DNA of 64,000 bases from Deltaproteobacteria bacterium UBA5205 (lineage in GTDB: Bacteria; Desulfobacterota; Syntrophorhabdia; Syntrophorhabdales; Syntrophorhabdaceae), in assembly GCA_002412715.1 (NCBI GenBank), contig DHVP01000030.1, positions 119,814 through 183,813 of the forward strand, written 5' to 3'. A model generated the notes under the pieces. That model ran no database searches. It saw only the letters and a list, made by a program, of their open reading frames with translations, and had not been told where the DNA came from. Shown piece after piece: positions 32,071-40,747 of the stretch. Made by a program: the position numbers and the translations under genes. Within the stretch, counting starts at the first letter, position 1. Each line of letters starts with the position of its first letter.

Positions 32071-32121
32071 TCTTCGCTCGTTAAATTAGGTCCGTGGTCT
32101 TTATGCTTCCAAGGAGGTTTT

Positions 32122-32610
32122 ATGGAGATTCTGGTACTGTATCATTCGCGATCGGGAAACACGAAAAAACTGGCCGAGGCTATCGGCGCGGGCGTCGAGT
32201 CGGTAAGCGGCGTCACATGCGTCATGAAGGACACGACGGCGGTTCTGAAAGAGGACTTTCTGCGGGCCGACGGGATCATAGCCGGTTCGCCGGTCTATTT
32301 CGGTACCATGGCTGCCGAGCTGAAGGCGGTCTTCGATAAATTTGTCCCCGTGAGAAAGAAAATGGGCGACAAGATAGGCGCGGCGTTTGCTACATCGGGA
32401 GACGCCTCGGGCGGCAAGGAAACCACCATGATATCGATTATCCAGGCGCTGCTCGTCTATGGGATGATCGTCGTCGGGGATCCTCTTGATGCAACCGGCC
32501 ACTATGGCGTATCCTGTACGGGAGCGCCCGACGATAAGACGGTGGACAACGCCCGGAAGCTGGGAAAGAGAGTGGCAAGCCTGGCGCAGGCATTGAAACA
32601 GAAGGCGTGA
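32122..32610 (+). CDS. Flavodoxin/WrbA-like NAD(P)H-dependent oxidoreductase
   Basis: The 162-residue protein has the flavodoxin fold: the FMN phosphate loop VLYHSRSGNTKKLAEAI at the N-terminus, the isoalloxazine-binding GIIAGSPVYFGTMAAELKAVFDKF (split, residues 50-75), and AAFATSGDASGGKETT near residue 92. A strong AAGGAGG site precedes the ATG. WrbA-like members reduce quinones; short flavodoxin members carry electrons. The exact activity is unknown. Confidence 0.85.
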   Translation: MEILVLYHSRSGNTKKLAEAIGAGVESVSGVTCVMKDTTAVLKEDFLRADGIIAGSPVYFGTMAAELKAVFDKFVPVRKKMGDKIGAAFATSGDASGGKETTMISIIQALLVYGMIVVGDPLDATGHYGVSCTGAPDDKTVDNARKLGKRVASLAQALKQKA

Positions 32611-32626
32611 CGTTTCACGTGAAACT
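32611..32626. promoter_or_regulatory. parS: parS-like chromosome partition site
   Basis: The sequence contains the perfect 14-base palindrome GTTTCACGTGAAAC (32612-32625), the invariant core of parS (TGTTTCACGTGAAACA); only the two outermost bases differ. It lies immediately after the flavodoxin-like gene, about 20.3 kb from dnaA. Confidence 0.8.
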
Positions 32627-32749
32627 CCGGAAAGCGGTCGCGGGCTGAAAACCGGGGCATAGAGACCTTACGATGACAATGGACCCCGCGTGAGGAGTTC
32701 GGTTCCTTCCTGCGGGCACGGGACCCGGAACCTGGCGTTCGGTACATGA

Positions 32750-34846
32750 ATGGTCGACATTGGTCAGGTGCTGGTGAGGGTGAAGAATTCGAAGACGGTA
32801 ACTCATAACAAAATAACGGGAACAACGGGTATCACCGGACGGGTCGAGGCCATTAGAAAAGCTGCAGCCAAACTGGAAGCCTCCCTCGGCGAATTTCAGG
32901 CCGTGGAGAAAGCCCTTGAGGACAGCGAAGCCCGCTACCGGCTTCTGGTCAGCCATTCATCTGACGGAGTGTTCCTCTTCAATCCGCGGACCCTGAACAT
33001 CCTGGAAGCGAACACCAGTTTTCTGAAAATCACGGGATACAGGGAAGAGGAGATTACCCGCTTGACCCTCCCGGACATCGTGACCATGAAGAAGAAGGAT
33101 ATCATGGCCAATGTCCGCGGCGTTCTTCGGAACAGCGAGCCCGTTTCAGGTCTTCGTCAGTACAGGAGAAAAGACGGCACGCTGACCGATGTGGAGATCA
33201 CCTCTGCGCTCATAAACTACAGAAGTCAGCAATTCATTATGGTAAACGTCCGTGATGTGACGGAAAGATTGAAGGCGCAGCATGAGCTCGAGCGCCAGGC
33301 AAGCATGCTTCGGGACCAGGCGGAGATCATCGATATCGCAGAGGACGCGATAATCGTCCGCGATATGAAGAACCATGTCGTGTTCTGGAACAGGGGAGCC
33401 GCGGCCCGCTTCGGCTTTTCCTTCGATGAGGCCCGGGCAAAGAGTCTTTCCCGTCTTCTCAAGACCCGCTACCCGGAGCCGCTGGCGACAATCCGGAAAC
33501 ACCTTCTTGCGGAAGGAAAATGGGAAGGAGAACTGATTCACCACACGAAAAGCGGCCGCCAGATCGTTGTGGAAAGCAAATGGAAACTCAGGGCCGATAA
33601 AAAGGGCAAACCCGCGGCGGTGCTGCAGATAGACAACGATATCACGGAGCGCAAGCTGGCCGCGACAGTGCTGCAGAAATCGAACGAGGAGCTGGAGCGC
33701 AGGGTGGTCGAACGCACCAGCGAACTCACGGAAGCCAATGCCCGCCTCGTTCAGGAACTGAAAAGACGACAGCAGGTCGAAGAGATGCTCAGGCGAGGGG
33801 CCGAGCGGTACAAGAATCTTTTTGAAAACTCTCCGATAGGCATTTACCGGACGGATCCTCGGGGAAAGATCCTTATGGCCAATCCCACCCTGATCCGCAT
33901 GATGGGCTACTCCTCGTTCGATGAATTTGCCGCCGTCAAGTCCGTCAGAAAAAGTTGCGAGCCCACATACCTCGGCAAGAAAATCAAGGACCGGCTTGAA
34001 AGAGAGGGGCGCGTCAGGGGGTTCGAAGCAAGATGGAAGCTACCAAACAAGTCGAGCATGTACGTGATGGAGAACGCCAGGGCGATACGCAACGGTGAAG
34101 GAAGAACCCTTTACTACGAAGGGACCGTTGAAGACATCAGCGAGCGCAAGCAGGCGGAGGCACGAATAGACCAGTACCAGACGCAGCTCAGGTCGCTTGC
34201 ATCGGAGCTCTCCCTGGCGGAGGAGCGCGAGCGGCGAAGGATATCCAACCTGCTTCACGATCATATCGGGCAGCTGCTTGCAACCGCTAAAATGAGACTC
34301 GGATGGATCGAGAGCGTGGTTAAGGATGAAATAATTGAAAAAGAGATTGACGAGATCCGCAACCATATCGGCCAGGCCATCCAATTCGGCCGTTCCCTCA
34401 CATTCGAACTGAGTCCGCCCATTCTCTATGACCTGGGGCTTGAAGCCGCTTTGGAATGGCTTACGGAGCAGGTGCAAGAGCAGAACGCCAGCCGGCGGGT
34501 GTTTGAAAACGACGGGTTGCCCAAGCCGATCAGTGATGAGATACGGGTGCTTCTCTTCACGGCGGTGCGCGAACTTCTCGTCAATGTCGTCAAGCACGCC
34601 GGGGCCACCCGCGCAAAGGTAACGGTAAGGCGGGTTGACGAAAACATCTCCATCCATGTGGCCGATGACGGGTCTGGCTTCAACGCCTCGAAGCGCAGCT
34701 ACCATATCGCGGAGGCCCGGGGGTTCGGTTTGTTCAGCATTCGCGAGCGCCTCCACTCGCTCGGCGGTCACATGGACGTCCGTTCACAGGTCGGAAGAGG
34801 GGCAAGGATAATACTCGTGGCCCCCCTCAGGCGGAACGAGAAATAG
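32750..34846 (+). CDS. Multi-PAS sensor histidine kinase, NarX/DegS type
   Basis: The 698-residue protein has no membrane segment and is probably cytoplasmic. It carries PAS domains at about residues 60-170, 185-300 and 345-465, separated by a coiled coil near 305-345. The dimerisation domain is HisKA_3 type, with the phospho-acceptor histidine in RRRISNLLHDHIGQLL near residue 503. The ATPase domain follows, with ELLVNVVKHAGATRA (N box) and HVADDGSGFN. The response regulator ten bases downstream (34856) is its likely partner. PAS domains suggest sensing of redox or small ligands; no haem or flavin motif is evident. Confidence 0.9.
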   Translation: MVDIGQVLVRVKNSKTVTHNKITGTTGITGRVEAIRKAAAKLEASLGEFQAVEKALEDSEARYRLLVSHSSDGVFLFNPRTLNILEANTSFLKITGYREEEITRLTLPDIVTMKKKDIMANVRGVLRNSEPVSGLRQYRRKDGTLTDVEITSALINYRSQQFIMVNVRDVTERLKAQHELERQASMLRDQAEIIDIAEDAIIVRDMKNHVVFWNRGAAARFGFSFDEARAKSLSRLLKTRYPEPLATIRKHLLAEGKWEGELIHHTKSGRQIVVESKWKLRADKKGKPAAVLQIDNDITERKLAATVLQKSNEELERRVVERTSELTEANARLVQELKRRQQVEEMLRRGAERYKNLFENSPIGIYRTDPRGKILMANPTLIRMMGYSSFDEFAAVKSVRKSCEPTYLGKKIKDRLEREGRVRGFEARWKLPNKSSMYVMENARAIRNGEGRTLYYEGTVEDISERKQAEARIDQYQTQLRSLASELSLAEERERRRISNLLHDHIGQLLATAKMRLGWIESVVKDEIIEKEIDEIRNHIGQAIQFGRSLTFELSPPILYDLGLEAALEWLTEQVQEQNASRRVFENDGLPKPISDEIRVLLFTAVRELLVNVVKHAGATRAKVTVRRVDENISIHVADDGSGFNASKRSYHIAEARGFGLFSIRERLHSLGGHMDVRSQVGRGARIILVAPLRRNEK

Positions 34847-34855
34847 GGGTTACAC

Positions 34856-35503
34856 ATGAAGATCAGGATAGTCGTGGCAGATGACCATAAGATCATGCGG
34901 GAAGGCCTGAAGGCCCTCATCGACAAGCAGCCCGACATGGAAGTGGCCGCAGAAGCCCAGGACGGGCTGACGGCGACAAAACTCGCCCGGAAGCTGCTGC
35001 CGCATATCATCATCATGGATATAGGGATGCCGGAAATGAACGGCATCGATGCCACGCGCCAGATCGTCTCGGAAAACAAGGACGTGAAAATCGTCGCCCT
35101 GTCGATGCACTCCGACAGGAGATTCGTCCTCGAAATGCTGAAGGCAGGGGCGTCGGGATATCTCCTTAAGGACAGCGCCTTCGAAGAGCTCGTCAGCGCC
35201 GTCCATACGGTGATGGACGGCCAACCGTACCTGAGCCCCAGGATCACCGATATCATAGTGAAAGAATATCTCTACAATCTTCCCAGGAACGAACCCAACG
35301 TCTTCACCATCCTGACGGTGCGCGAGAGAGAGGTGCTCCAGCACCTTGCCGAGGGAAAAAGCACGAAGCAGATCGCTTCAACGCTGAATCTCAGCGTAAA
35401 GACGGTAGAGACACACAGGCAGCAGATAATGGACAAGCTCGAGATACGGACCGTAGCCGAGTTGACAAAATATGCTATACGGGAAGGCCTGACCTCTCTT
35501 TAG
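34856..35503 (+). CDS. NarL/FixJ-family response regulator
   Basis: The 215-residue protein has an N-terminal receiver domain with the phospho-acceptor aspartate in IIIMDIGMPEMNGID near residue 54 and the conserved lysine in YLLKDSAFEEL near residue 104. A C-terminal LuxR-type helix-turn-helix (LTVREREVLQHLAEGKSTKQ, then SVKTVETHRQQIMDKLEI) binds DNA. It is paired with the kinase at 32750. No target operator can be assigned. Confidence 0.93.
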   Translation: MKIRIVVADDHKIMREGLKALIDKQPDMEVAAEAQDGLTATKLARKLLPHIIIMDIGMPEMNGIDATRQIVSENKDVKIVALSMHSDRRFVLEMLKAGASGYLLKDSAFEELVSAVHTVMDGQPYLSPRITDIIVKEYLYNLPRNEPNVFTILTVREREVLQHLAEGKSTKQIASTLNLSVKTVETHRQQIMDKLEIRTVAELTKYAIREGLTSL

Positions 35504-35646
35504 GCCCTCACCGACCACCTCGCGCGCTCAGTTCACGACATTTCTCAGGAAAAAAACCCCCTAAATTCAGGGAAACCCCGATACCCCCGTACGGCGGGTC
35601 CGGATATACTATCTTTTGTTAGCACCAGAGGAGGAGGCAGCACATT

Positions 35647-36435
35647 ATGACCGACCTGATAAGCACCGCTCAGATAACGAGCGCCATGGACTTAATAAAC
35701 GCCTACATGGCAGGAGGCTTTCTTGTCGATTTTGTGACGGTAATGGTCGCTAATATCGTGCTCTCCGGGGACAATGCGGTTGTCATAGCTCTGGCGGCCC
35801 GGTCTCTTCCCCCGGCCAGAAGGGTTCAGGGAATTGTTTTTGGGACCATGGCCGCGATCTTCCTGAGAATCATACTCACCTATTTCGCGGCAATACTTCT
35901 CAACGTCCCCTATATGAAGCTTTGCGGAGGGCTGCTCATACTCTGTATTGCCGTGAAACTCCTTCTCGATAAAGACGCGGAACCGGAAGGAAAGGAAACC
36001 TCGGGAGGCCTCTTAAAGGTGATCGGGGTGATTCTTCTCGCCGATCTCGTGATGAGCGTCGACAATGTTCTGGCGGTCGCGGGTGCCAGCAGAGGCAATC
36101 CGGCCCTTCTCTTCCTGGGTCTGGGGCTCAGCATTCCCATCGTGGCATTCGGCAGCGGCATAATCTCCCGTCTCATGGGGCGCTTTCCCTTCATTATTTA
36201 TATCGGCTCCGCCATCCTCGGCAAGGTTGCGGCGGAAATGATTCTGGCCGATCCCCTTACGCTCAAACTCATACACCAGCCGGGGGCGGCCGTGCGTTAC
36301 AGCGCCGAGATCATACTGGCCCTTGGGGTTGTGGGAGCGGGAATGCTCTGGGCCAGAGCACGCGAGTTGAGGCAACACCCGGTTCCTGATGGTAATTCGG
36401 GACCGTTCTATGTCACGGGATGGGATATACGGTAA
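35647..36435 (+). CDS. TerC-family integral membrane protein, YjbE type
   Basis: The 262-residue protein has about seven transmembrane segments and the paired acidic motifs of TerC proteins: VANIVLSGDNAVVIALAAR near residue 35 and LLADLVMSVDNVLAVAGA near residue 130. The aspartates in these motifs are thought to coordinate metal ions, and members of the family export manganese or help metallate exported proteins. A GAGGAGG ribosome site precedes the ATG. The upstream region was checked for a manganese riboswitch and none was recognised. Confidence 0.9.
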   Translation: MTDLISTAQITSAMDLINAYMAGGFLVDFVTVMVANIVLSGDNAVVIALAARSLPPARRVQGIVFGTMAAIFLRIILTYFAAILLNVPYMKLCGGLLILCIAVKLLLDKDAEPEGKETSGGLLKVIGVILLADLVMSVDNVLAVAGASRGNPALLFLGLGLSIPIVAFGSGIISRLMGRFPFIIYIGSAILGKVAAEMILADPLTLKLIHQPGAAVRYSAEIILALGVVGAGMLWARARELRQHPVPDGNSGPFYVTGWDIR

Positions 36436-36780
36436 GGCAGTTCACAAGCCTGAAAGATAGAGAGTCAAGGAATAAAACGGGGTTGCTTGTAGTGCGGATG
36501 ACGGTTGGCCAGACGATGATGCTGCGGGGAGAAGGGGGTAGGAAGCTCCATTCAGCCGGGAAAGCCGGCATTGGGTGCAGCATGTCCGCCTGGCAGCACG
36601 AAGACCTCACTACAAGTGCTCCATAATTACCCCGACGGAGGTCGGGATCCACGCGCCCTTGCCCTGCGTGGTTAGTCGGATTCCGGCCTCCGCCGTGGTC
36701 AGTCCGCCACGGAAGCCGCGGGAGCCAAAACCATGCGATTCTCCCCGGAGCACCAGGCATCTGTAATTCCCCGGATTGCC
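36436..36780. other. Gene-free region with REP-like inverted repeats
   Basis: This 345-base stretch lies between the TerC gene and the convergent DUF218 gene. It holds CCCGACGGAGGTCGGG (36631-36646), a perfect six-base-stem hairpin, and a related GGATTCCGGCCTCCGCCG segment (36678-36695) in the opposite sense. Between them lies a CACGC...GCGTG hairpin. The pattern of a hypervariable G+C-rich palindrome followed by GGGATCC resembles extragenic palindromic repeats. I see no gene. Confidence 0.5.
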
Positions 36781-37347
36781 CTATTTCAACCACCTGTACA
36801 AAAAGAACCATGCGATTTTGCCGTACTCGCTGGTTACCTTCCTTATTTGCGATTCGTTGAGGAACCACAATCCGTCATTTTGCTTTTCAAAACGCGTGGG
36901 AACAAAGGTTGTCTGATATGTCTTGCCGGGTATTACCCTGTCGGTGATCAATTTGATCCGCCTCATGTGGTAGGGCGAACTGACGAATATGGCGGACGTC
37001 AGACCCTCTTTATCCATCAGCTTCCTTGCTTCGAGGATCTCGACATGCGTATCCTCGTAGACGATGGGATAGCCGGGGGGACGCGAGGCGACGGCATTGC
37101 GCGAGGCCTCGGCATGATTTGGCGCCTGTGCCACCTTGCCGTACGCGGGGATGACAAGATAGGCGGCATACCCCTCGGTGATCAGCCGGAGGGCTTCCGC
37201 CCGGCGCTCCTTGTATTCAATCCCCAGGAAAAGCACTACCGCCTGAGCCTTCCGGGGAGGGTCGGAATACAAGAGGAAGTTGGGCGCATAGACAACAAGA
37301 CCGGCAAACGTGAGAAGTACGAGAATGGCCGCCGCAAAGGTCCTCAT
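36781..37347 (-). CDS. DUF218 (YdcF/SanA-like) membrane-anchored protein
   Basis: The 188-residue protein has an N-terminal membrane anchor (residues 1-22) and a DUF218 domain with AVVLFLGIEYKERRAEALRL near residue 36 and later SSPYHMRRIKLI near residue 125. Those are the first strand and the histidine/arginine segment of the family. Members such as ElyC and SanA act on the envelope, for example in peptidoglycan precursor or surface polysaccharide processing. It lies ten bases behind galE in the same direction, consistent with a cell-surface carbohydrate role. Confidence 0.8.
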   Translation of the reverse strand: MRTFAAAILVLLTFAGLVVYAPNFLLYSDPPRKAQAVVLFLGIEYKERRAEALRLITEGYAAYLVIPAYGKVAQAPNHAEASRNAVASRPPGYPIVYEDTHVEILEARKLMDKEGLTSAIFVSSPYHMRRIKLITDRVIPGKTYQTTFVPTRFEKQNDGLWFLNESQIRKVTSEYGKIAWFFLYRWLK

Positions 37348-37357
37348 CGACGATCCT

Positions 37358-38341
37358 TTAATCCTGCCTCGCCGCTATCTTCTGCTCCCACTTCCATGCG
37401 GTATCGATGATAAACGAAAGGTCGTCGTAAAGCGGCGCCCATCCCGTGAGGCTCTTGAGCCTGGAGCTGTCGGCGACGAGTTCGGGCGGGTCTCCGGGCC
37501 TTCGGCCCGCCAGCTCGACGGGGAAATCCACACCCGTCACCTTTTTGGCCACGTTGATAACGTCGAGAACGGAAAAGCCATGACCGTAGCCGCAGTTCAT
37601 CACATCGGAGCCGCCCTTTTCCCTGAGATACATAAGAGCAAGAAGATGTGCGGCTGCAAGGTCTTCCACGTGAATGTAGTCCCTAACGCATGTACCGTCA
37701 GCGGTTGGATAATCGGTTCCGAAGACGCGGAGCTTTTCGAGCTCTCCCCGGGCGGTCTTGAGCGCCCGGGTGATGAGGTGCGAGGCCTCCCGGTATGCCT
37801 GCCCTATCTGTCCCTCCCGATCGGCGCCGGCCACGTTGAAGTAGCGCAGAGCAATATAATTGAGGCCCCGTGCGGCGGATAGGTCCTGAAGCACCCTTTC
37901 CACCATGACCTTTGTCATTCCATAGGGGTTTATGGGAGACAGCGGCGTGTTCTCGTCGACGGGGCTTGTCTCGGGCACCCCGTACGTGGCGGCCGTCGAC
38001 GAATAGATGAAATATCCGATCCCCAGTTCGGTGACCGCCTCAAGGAGATTCATGCTGTTTATGACGTTGTTTCGGTAGTACATAAGGGGTTCCCGGACCG
38101 ACTCCTCTACCTGAATGGATGCCGCGAAATGCATGACCGCGTCCGGCCCGTACTCCCTGAGCGTGTCCTTAAGAAGCGGTCTGTCCCCGAGATCGCCCGT
38201 GACGAGCCTTCCCGACAGCACAGCCCACTCATGGCCCGTGGAGAGGTTGTCGTAAACAAGGACGTTATGGCCCTGTCGACCCAGGAGCTTTACGATGTGA
38301 CTTCCAATATAACCGGCACCGCCTGTGACAAAGATCTTCAT
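37358..38341 (-). CDS. galE: UDP-glucose 4-epimerase
   Basis: GalE interconverts UDP-glucose and UDP-galactose using tightly bound NAD. The 327-residue protein has the NAD-binding GGAGYIGSH at the N-terminus and the catalytic serine/threonine region YSSTAATYG near residue 125. The Y-x-x-x-K pair is in NPYGMTK near residue 150, and a late RPGDPPELVADSS segment is also present. Length and motifs favour a true GalE over a dehydratase. A galT gene lies nearby at 41489 but on the other strand, so the Leloir genes are not one operon. Confidence 0.93.
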   Translation of the reverse strand: MKIFVTGGAGYIGSHIVKLLGRQGHNVLVYDNLSTGHEWAVLSGRLVTGDLGDRPLLKDTLREYGPDAVMHFAASIQVEESVREPLMYYRNNVINSMNLLEAVTELGIGYFIYSSTAATYGVPETSPVDENTPLSPINPYGMTKVMVERVLQDLSAARGLNYIALRYFNVAGADREGQIGQAYREASHLITRALKTARGELEKLRVFGTDYPTADGTCVRDYIHVEDLAAAHLLALMYLREKGGSDVMNCGYGHGFSVLDVINVAKKVTGVDFPVELAGRRPGDPPELVADSSRLKSLTGWAPLYDDLSFIIDTAWKWEQKIAARQD

Positions 38342-38822
38342 GACTTATCCCTCCCTGTGGGATATCCCGAACAATGAATCCGAAGGCCTGCCCGGTGGCG
38401 GCAAATAGTCTGCCGCCGGACATGCGGGAGTCTTGCGCCTCCATGCTGACACGTGCCCCACTCGCATGGTGTCTCCGATGGTGCGCCCCGGGGCCTTTGA
38501 CGTATTGCCCTGCTTACGTGCCGGGAGACGACCCGCCTGTTATTCTACCACAATCATTTTTGATAAGTAACCCTTTCCGCGGTTCCGAAGATAATCCCGG
38601 CGGCCTGACGTCCGCACAACACCCGATTTTCATCCCTCCAACCCGGGAAATCGGCGCACCCGCCGGCGTGTCGCAATAAGCGCTTTGCCGCACTGGATAC
38701 GGTATTAGGAAGTGATGCACCGGGAGTTCACCTTTTCAACCCGCCGATGTTATGTTATACTGATGTATCGCAAGCCACTGGCGAGTGTTTGCGACAGACA
38801 GTGCAGCATAAGGGGGCTGGTA
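38342..38822. other. Gene-free region between galE and an RHH-PilZ gene
   Basis: This 480-base divergent region contains a possible promoter TTTTCA (38733-38738) with TATACT (38756-38761) at a 17-base spacing, ahead of the gene at 38823. Near 38393-38419 a G+C-rich segment can pair GGCGGCA with TGCCGCC around AATAGTC, without a T-run. Open frames in the region look like chance. No gene is supported. Confidence 0.45.
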
Positions 38823-39305
38823 ATGAAAAAAGATGTCACAATATGTTTTCGGACCAACGAGGAGTTAAAGCAGACGCTGGAAAAGATAGCCGAAGTAGAA
38901 AGACGGTCTCTTTCGTCGATCATAGAGAACATCCTTCATGGGCAGGTCAAGGACAAGGTTGAACTCAAGAGCGGCAAGAAGGAGCGGCGGCGCTACGGCA
39001 GGAAAGAGGTCTCGCTGCCCGCCTTCGTGTACAAGCGCGAAGCCAAGGATTCCACCCTGCAGACGGGCATCGTTATCGACATTTCGCTGGGGGGGCTGAA
39101 GATCTCCATCCCGCAGGAGTATGAGGCAGCAAACGATGGCGAGTTCGATACGATCTTCACCATTCCGAACGAAAAGACACCTGTCAAGATGAGGTGCACG
39201 ATCAAGAGGATTATCGAGGGTGGCGAAACGACGAAGGAGCTCGGGGCGGACTTTGTAGACGGAGATTTCCCCAGCTATCAGAAGCTGCATAAATACTTGT
39301 CCTAA
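38823..39305 (+). CDS. Ribbon-helix-helix-like plus PilZ fusion protein
   Basis: The 160-residue protein starts at the ATG at 38823, with AAGGGGG seven bases upstream. Residues 1-45 (KKDVTICFRTNEELKQTLEK then RRSLSSIIENIL) look like an Arc/MetJ ribbon-helix-helix DNA-binding module. Residues 58-160 form a PilZ domain with R-R-Y-G-R and D-I-S-L-G-G, the cyclic di-GMP-binding residues. The combination suggests a transcription factor that responds directly to cyclic di-GMP, which is inference. Confidence 0.8.
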   Translation: MKKDVTICFRTNEELKQTLEKIAEVERRSLSSIIENILHGQVKDKVELKSGKKERRRYGRKEVSLPAFVYKREAKDSTLQTGIVIDISLGGLKISIPQEYEAANDGEFDTIFTIPNEKTPVKMRCTIKRIIEGGETTKELGADFVDGDFPSYQKLHKYLS

Positions 39306-39309
39306 GGAC

Positions 39310-39429
39310 GGGTAATGGGTGATGGGTAATAGGTAACGGGAAAAACTAAACGTTTGCGGAGATCGCCGCTACAGATACATTGTCCGCAACTGTCTTTTGC
39401 CCATAACCCATTACCTATCACCCATTACT
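39310..39429. repeat. Heptamer repeat arrays in inverted orientation between convergent genes
   Basis: GGGTAAT, GGGTGAT, GGGTAAT and AGGTAAC run in tandem at 39310-39337. A nearly complementary array (CCCATAA, CCCATTA, CCTATCA, CCCATTA) lies at 39400-39427, so a stem of about 30 bases can form. Inside the loop TTGCGGA (39354-39360) and TCCGCAA (39383-39389) pair as well. The right array overlaps the stop codon of the radical SAM gene. A bidirectional terminator-like role is plausible. Partial copies occur at 31976, 46318 and 49816. Confidence 0.75.
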
Positions 39430-40744
39430 CCTCTTTCACATACCTCTTCAAGAAATTCAGGTCGTCTTCGGTGAAGCCTTTCCAGGCATAGGGGAAGAGG
39501 GCGTTGTTCTGGTAGATCGCATCGTCGGCAACGGGGAACCTTGCGGAATCCTTGAATGCTTCGAACATCGGGGTGTGGGGTATGGGTGTGTATTCTGCCA
39601 GGTAGGGTGTGACCTCGAGGGCCCTTAAGTAATCGATGGCCTCTTTTACCTCCCGCCAGGGCTGTCGCGGCAATCCGGCCAGGATGTAAACGGCAAGCTC
39701 GTCCCTTCCATATCCGGCCCGCTTCAGGGCCTCAACCGCTTTTTCGAATACCAATGCCGTTACTTTACCGCCGGTGTCTGCCTGAACGGCGGGATTGACC
39801 GATTCGAGACCGATCCGAACCTCCCGGAAACCCGAACGCACAAGCAGATCCGCCAGCTCGTCATCCACAAAGGCGGCATTAACGGCGTTGGGGTTGTAGA
39901 TGTCGACGGCGAAGGGAAGGGATGCGATCCTTTTCAGAAGGGGTTTGGCGAAATCCTCGCTTCTGAAAAGGAAACTGTCGTCATAAATGACGAATCGCTG
40001 AACGCCCTGCTCGCGCCAGTGGCATATCTCTTTCACGACGGAATCGACGCTGCGCCGTATCATCCGGGGGTACATATAGGAGGTGGCGCAATAGGTGCAG
40101 CGAAACGCGCAACCCAGGGATGTCAGGAGGGGAACGAAGGGTATCTGCCCGTAGAGGTCGTAGGCCGGATAGGGGAGAATATCGAGGTTGTCCATAACCG
40201 GCGTGAAAGAAAGCTTCGCGCCCGTCGTTTCTTCGATAAAGCGGTAGAATGACCCCGTCTCGTCGGACCTGACAACCAGATCGGCCCCGGCAAAATTTGC
40301 GAGGGCCTGTTCGTGACAGAGTGTCGGATATATCCCGCCCACAACTATCTTCGACCGGGGGTGGATCCGGCGCACGAGCTCTACCACCTCGGCTGCCCCG
40401 GCATACCAATAGGTCATAATGGAGGTGATAAGGACGATATCGGGCGATTCGAGCCTCTTGAGGGAGGCGCACAGTTCCCCGGGCGCCATCCCGTATCTTC
40501 TCATGGTTTTCGGGACGCCTTCGAGCGCTTCCGGTTTGGGAACTTTCTCCTTGAGGTAAGGGCCCCGGCCGTCGGCTTTGCGCTTGTCTTCCCTGACCGA
40601 CATGCAGTCGGCCAGGTCCACGTGAAAGCCATTCTGCCTGAGAATGCCGGAGACATAGAGCAGTCCGAGAGGGCTCGACCAGAAGTTATATGCGGCGAAG
40701 TCGTATATGTAAGGATTGATTGCAAGGGCGGTAGGCGTTTTCAT
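39425..40744 (-). CDS. B12-binding radical SAM protein
   Basis: The 439-residue protein has an N-terminal cobalamin-binding-type domain (residues 1-170) without an obvious D-x-H-x-x-G motif. A radical SAM domain follows, with the iron-sulfur motif CAFRCTYCATSY near residue 212 and a downstream GLESVNPAVQADTGGK segment typical of the Elp3/MiaB-like TIM barrel. Members of this class include methyltransferases, ring-forming enzymes and hopanoid enzymes. The substrate is unknown. It lies three bases downstream of a rhomboid protease gene in the same direction. Confidence 0.87.
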   Translation of the reverse strand: MKTPTALAINPYIYDFAAYNFWSSPLGLLYVSGILRQNGFHVDLADCMSVREDKRKADGRGPYLKEKVPKPEALEGVPKTMRRYGMAPGELCASLKRLESPDIVLITSIMTYWYAGAAEVVELVRRIHPRSKIVVGGIYPTLCHEQALANFAGADLVVRSDETGSFYRFIEETTGAKLSFTPVMDNLDILPYPAYDLYGQIPFVPLLTSLGCAFRCTYCATSYMYPRMIRRSVDSVVKEICHWREQGVQRFVIYDDSFLFRSEDFAKPLLKRIASLPFAVDIYNPNAVNAAFVDDELADLLVRSGFREVRIGLESVNPAVQADTGGKVTALVFEKAVEALKRAGYGRDELAVYILAGLPRQPWREVKEAIDYLRALEVTPYLAEYTPIPHTPMFEAFKDSARFPVADDAIYQNNALFPYAWKGFTEDDLNFLKRYVKEE

Positions 40745-40747
40745 CGA

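Noticed and set aside
35504..35646. A manganese (yybP-ykoY) riboswitch upstream of TerC.
   Set aside because: The conserved purine-rich loops of that riboswitch are not visible in the leader.
38374..38679. A 101-codon frame between galE and the RHH-PilZ gene.
   Set aside because: Composition is proline- and cysteine-rich, there is no ribosome site, and no domain is recognised.
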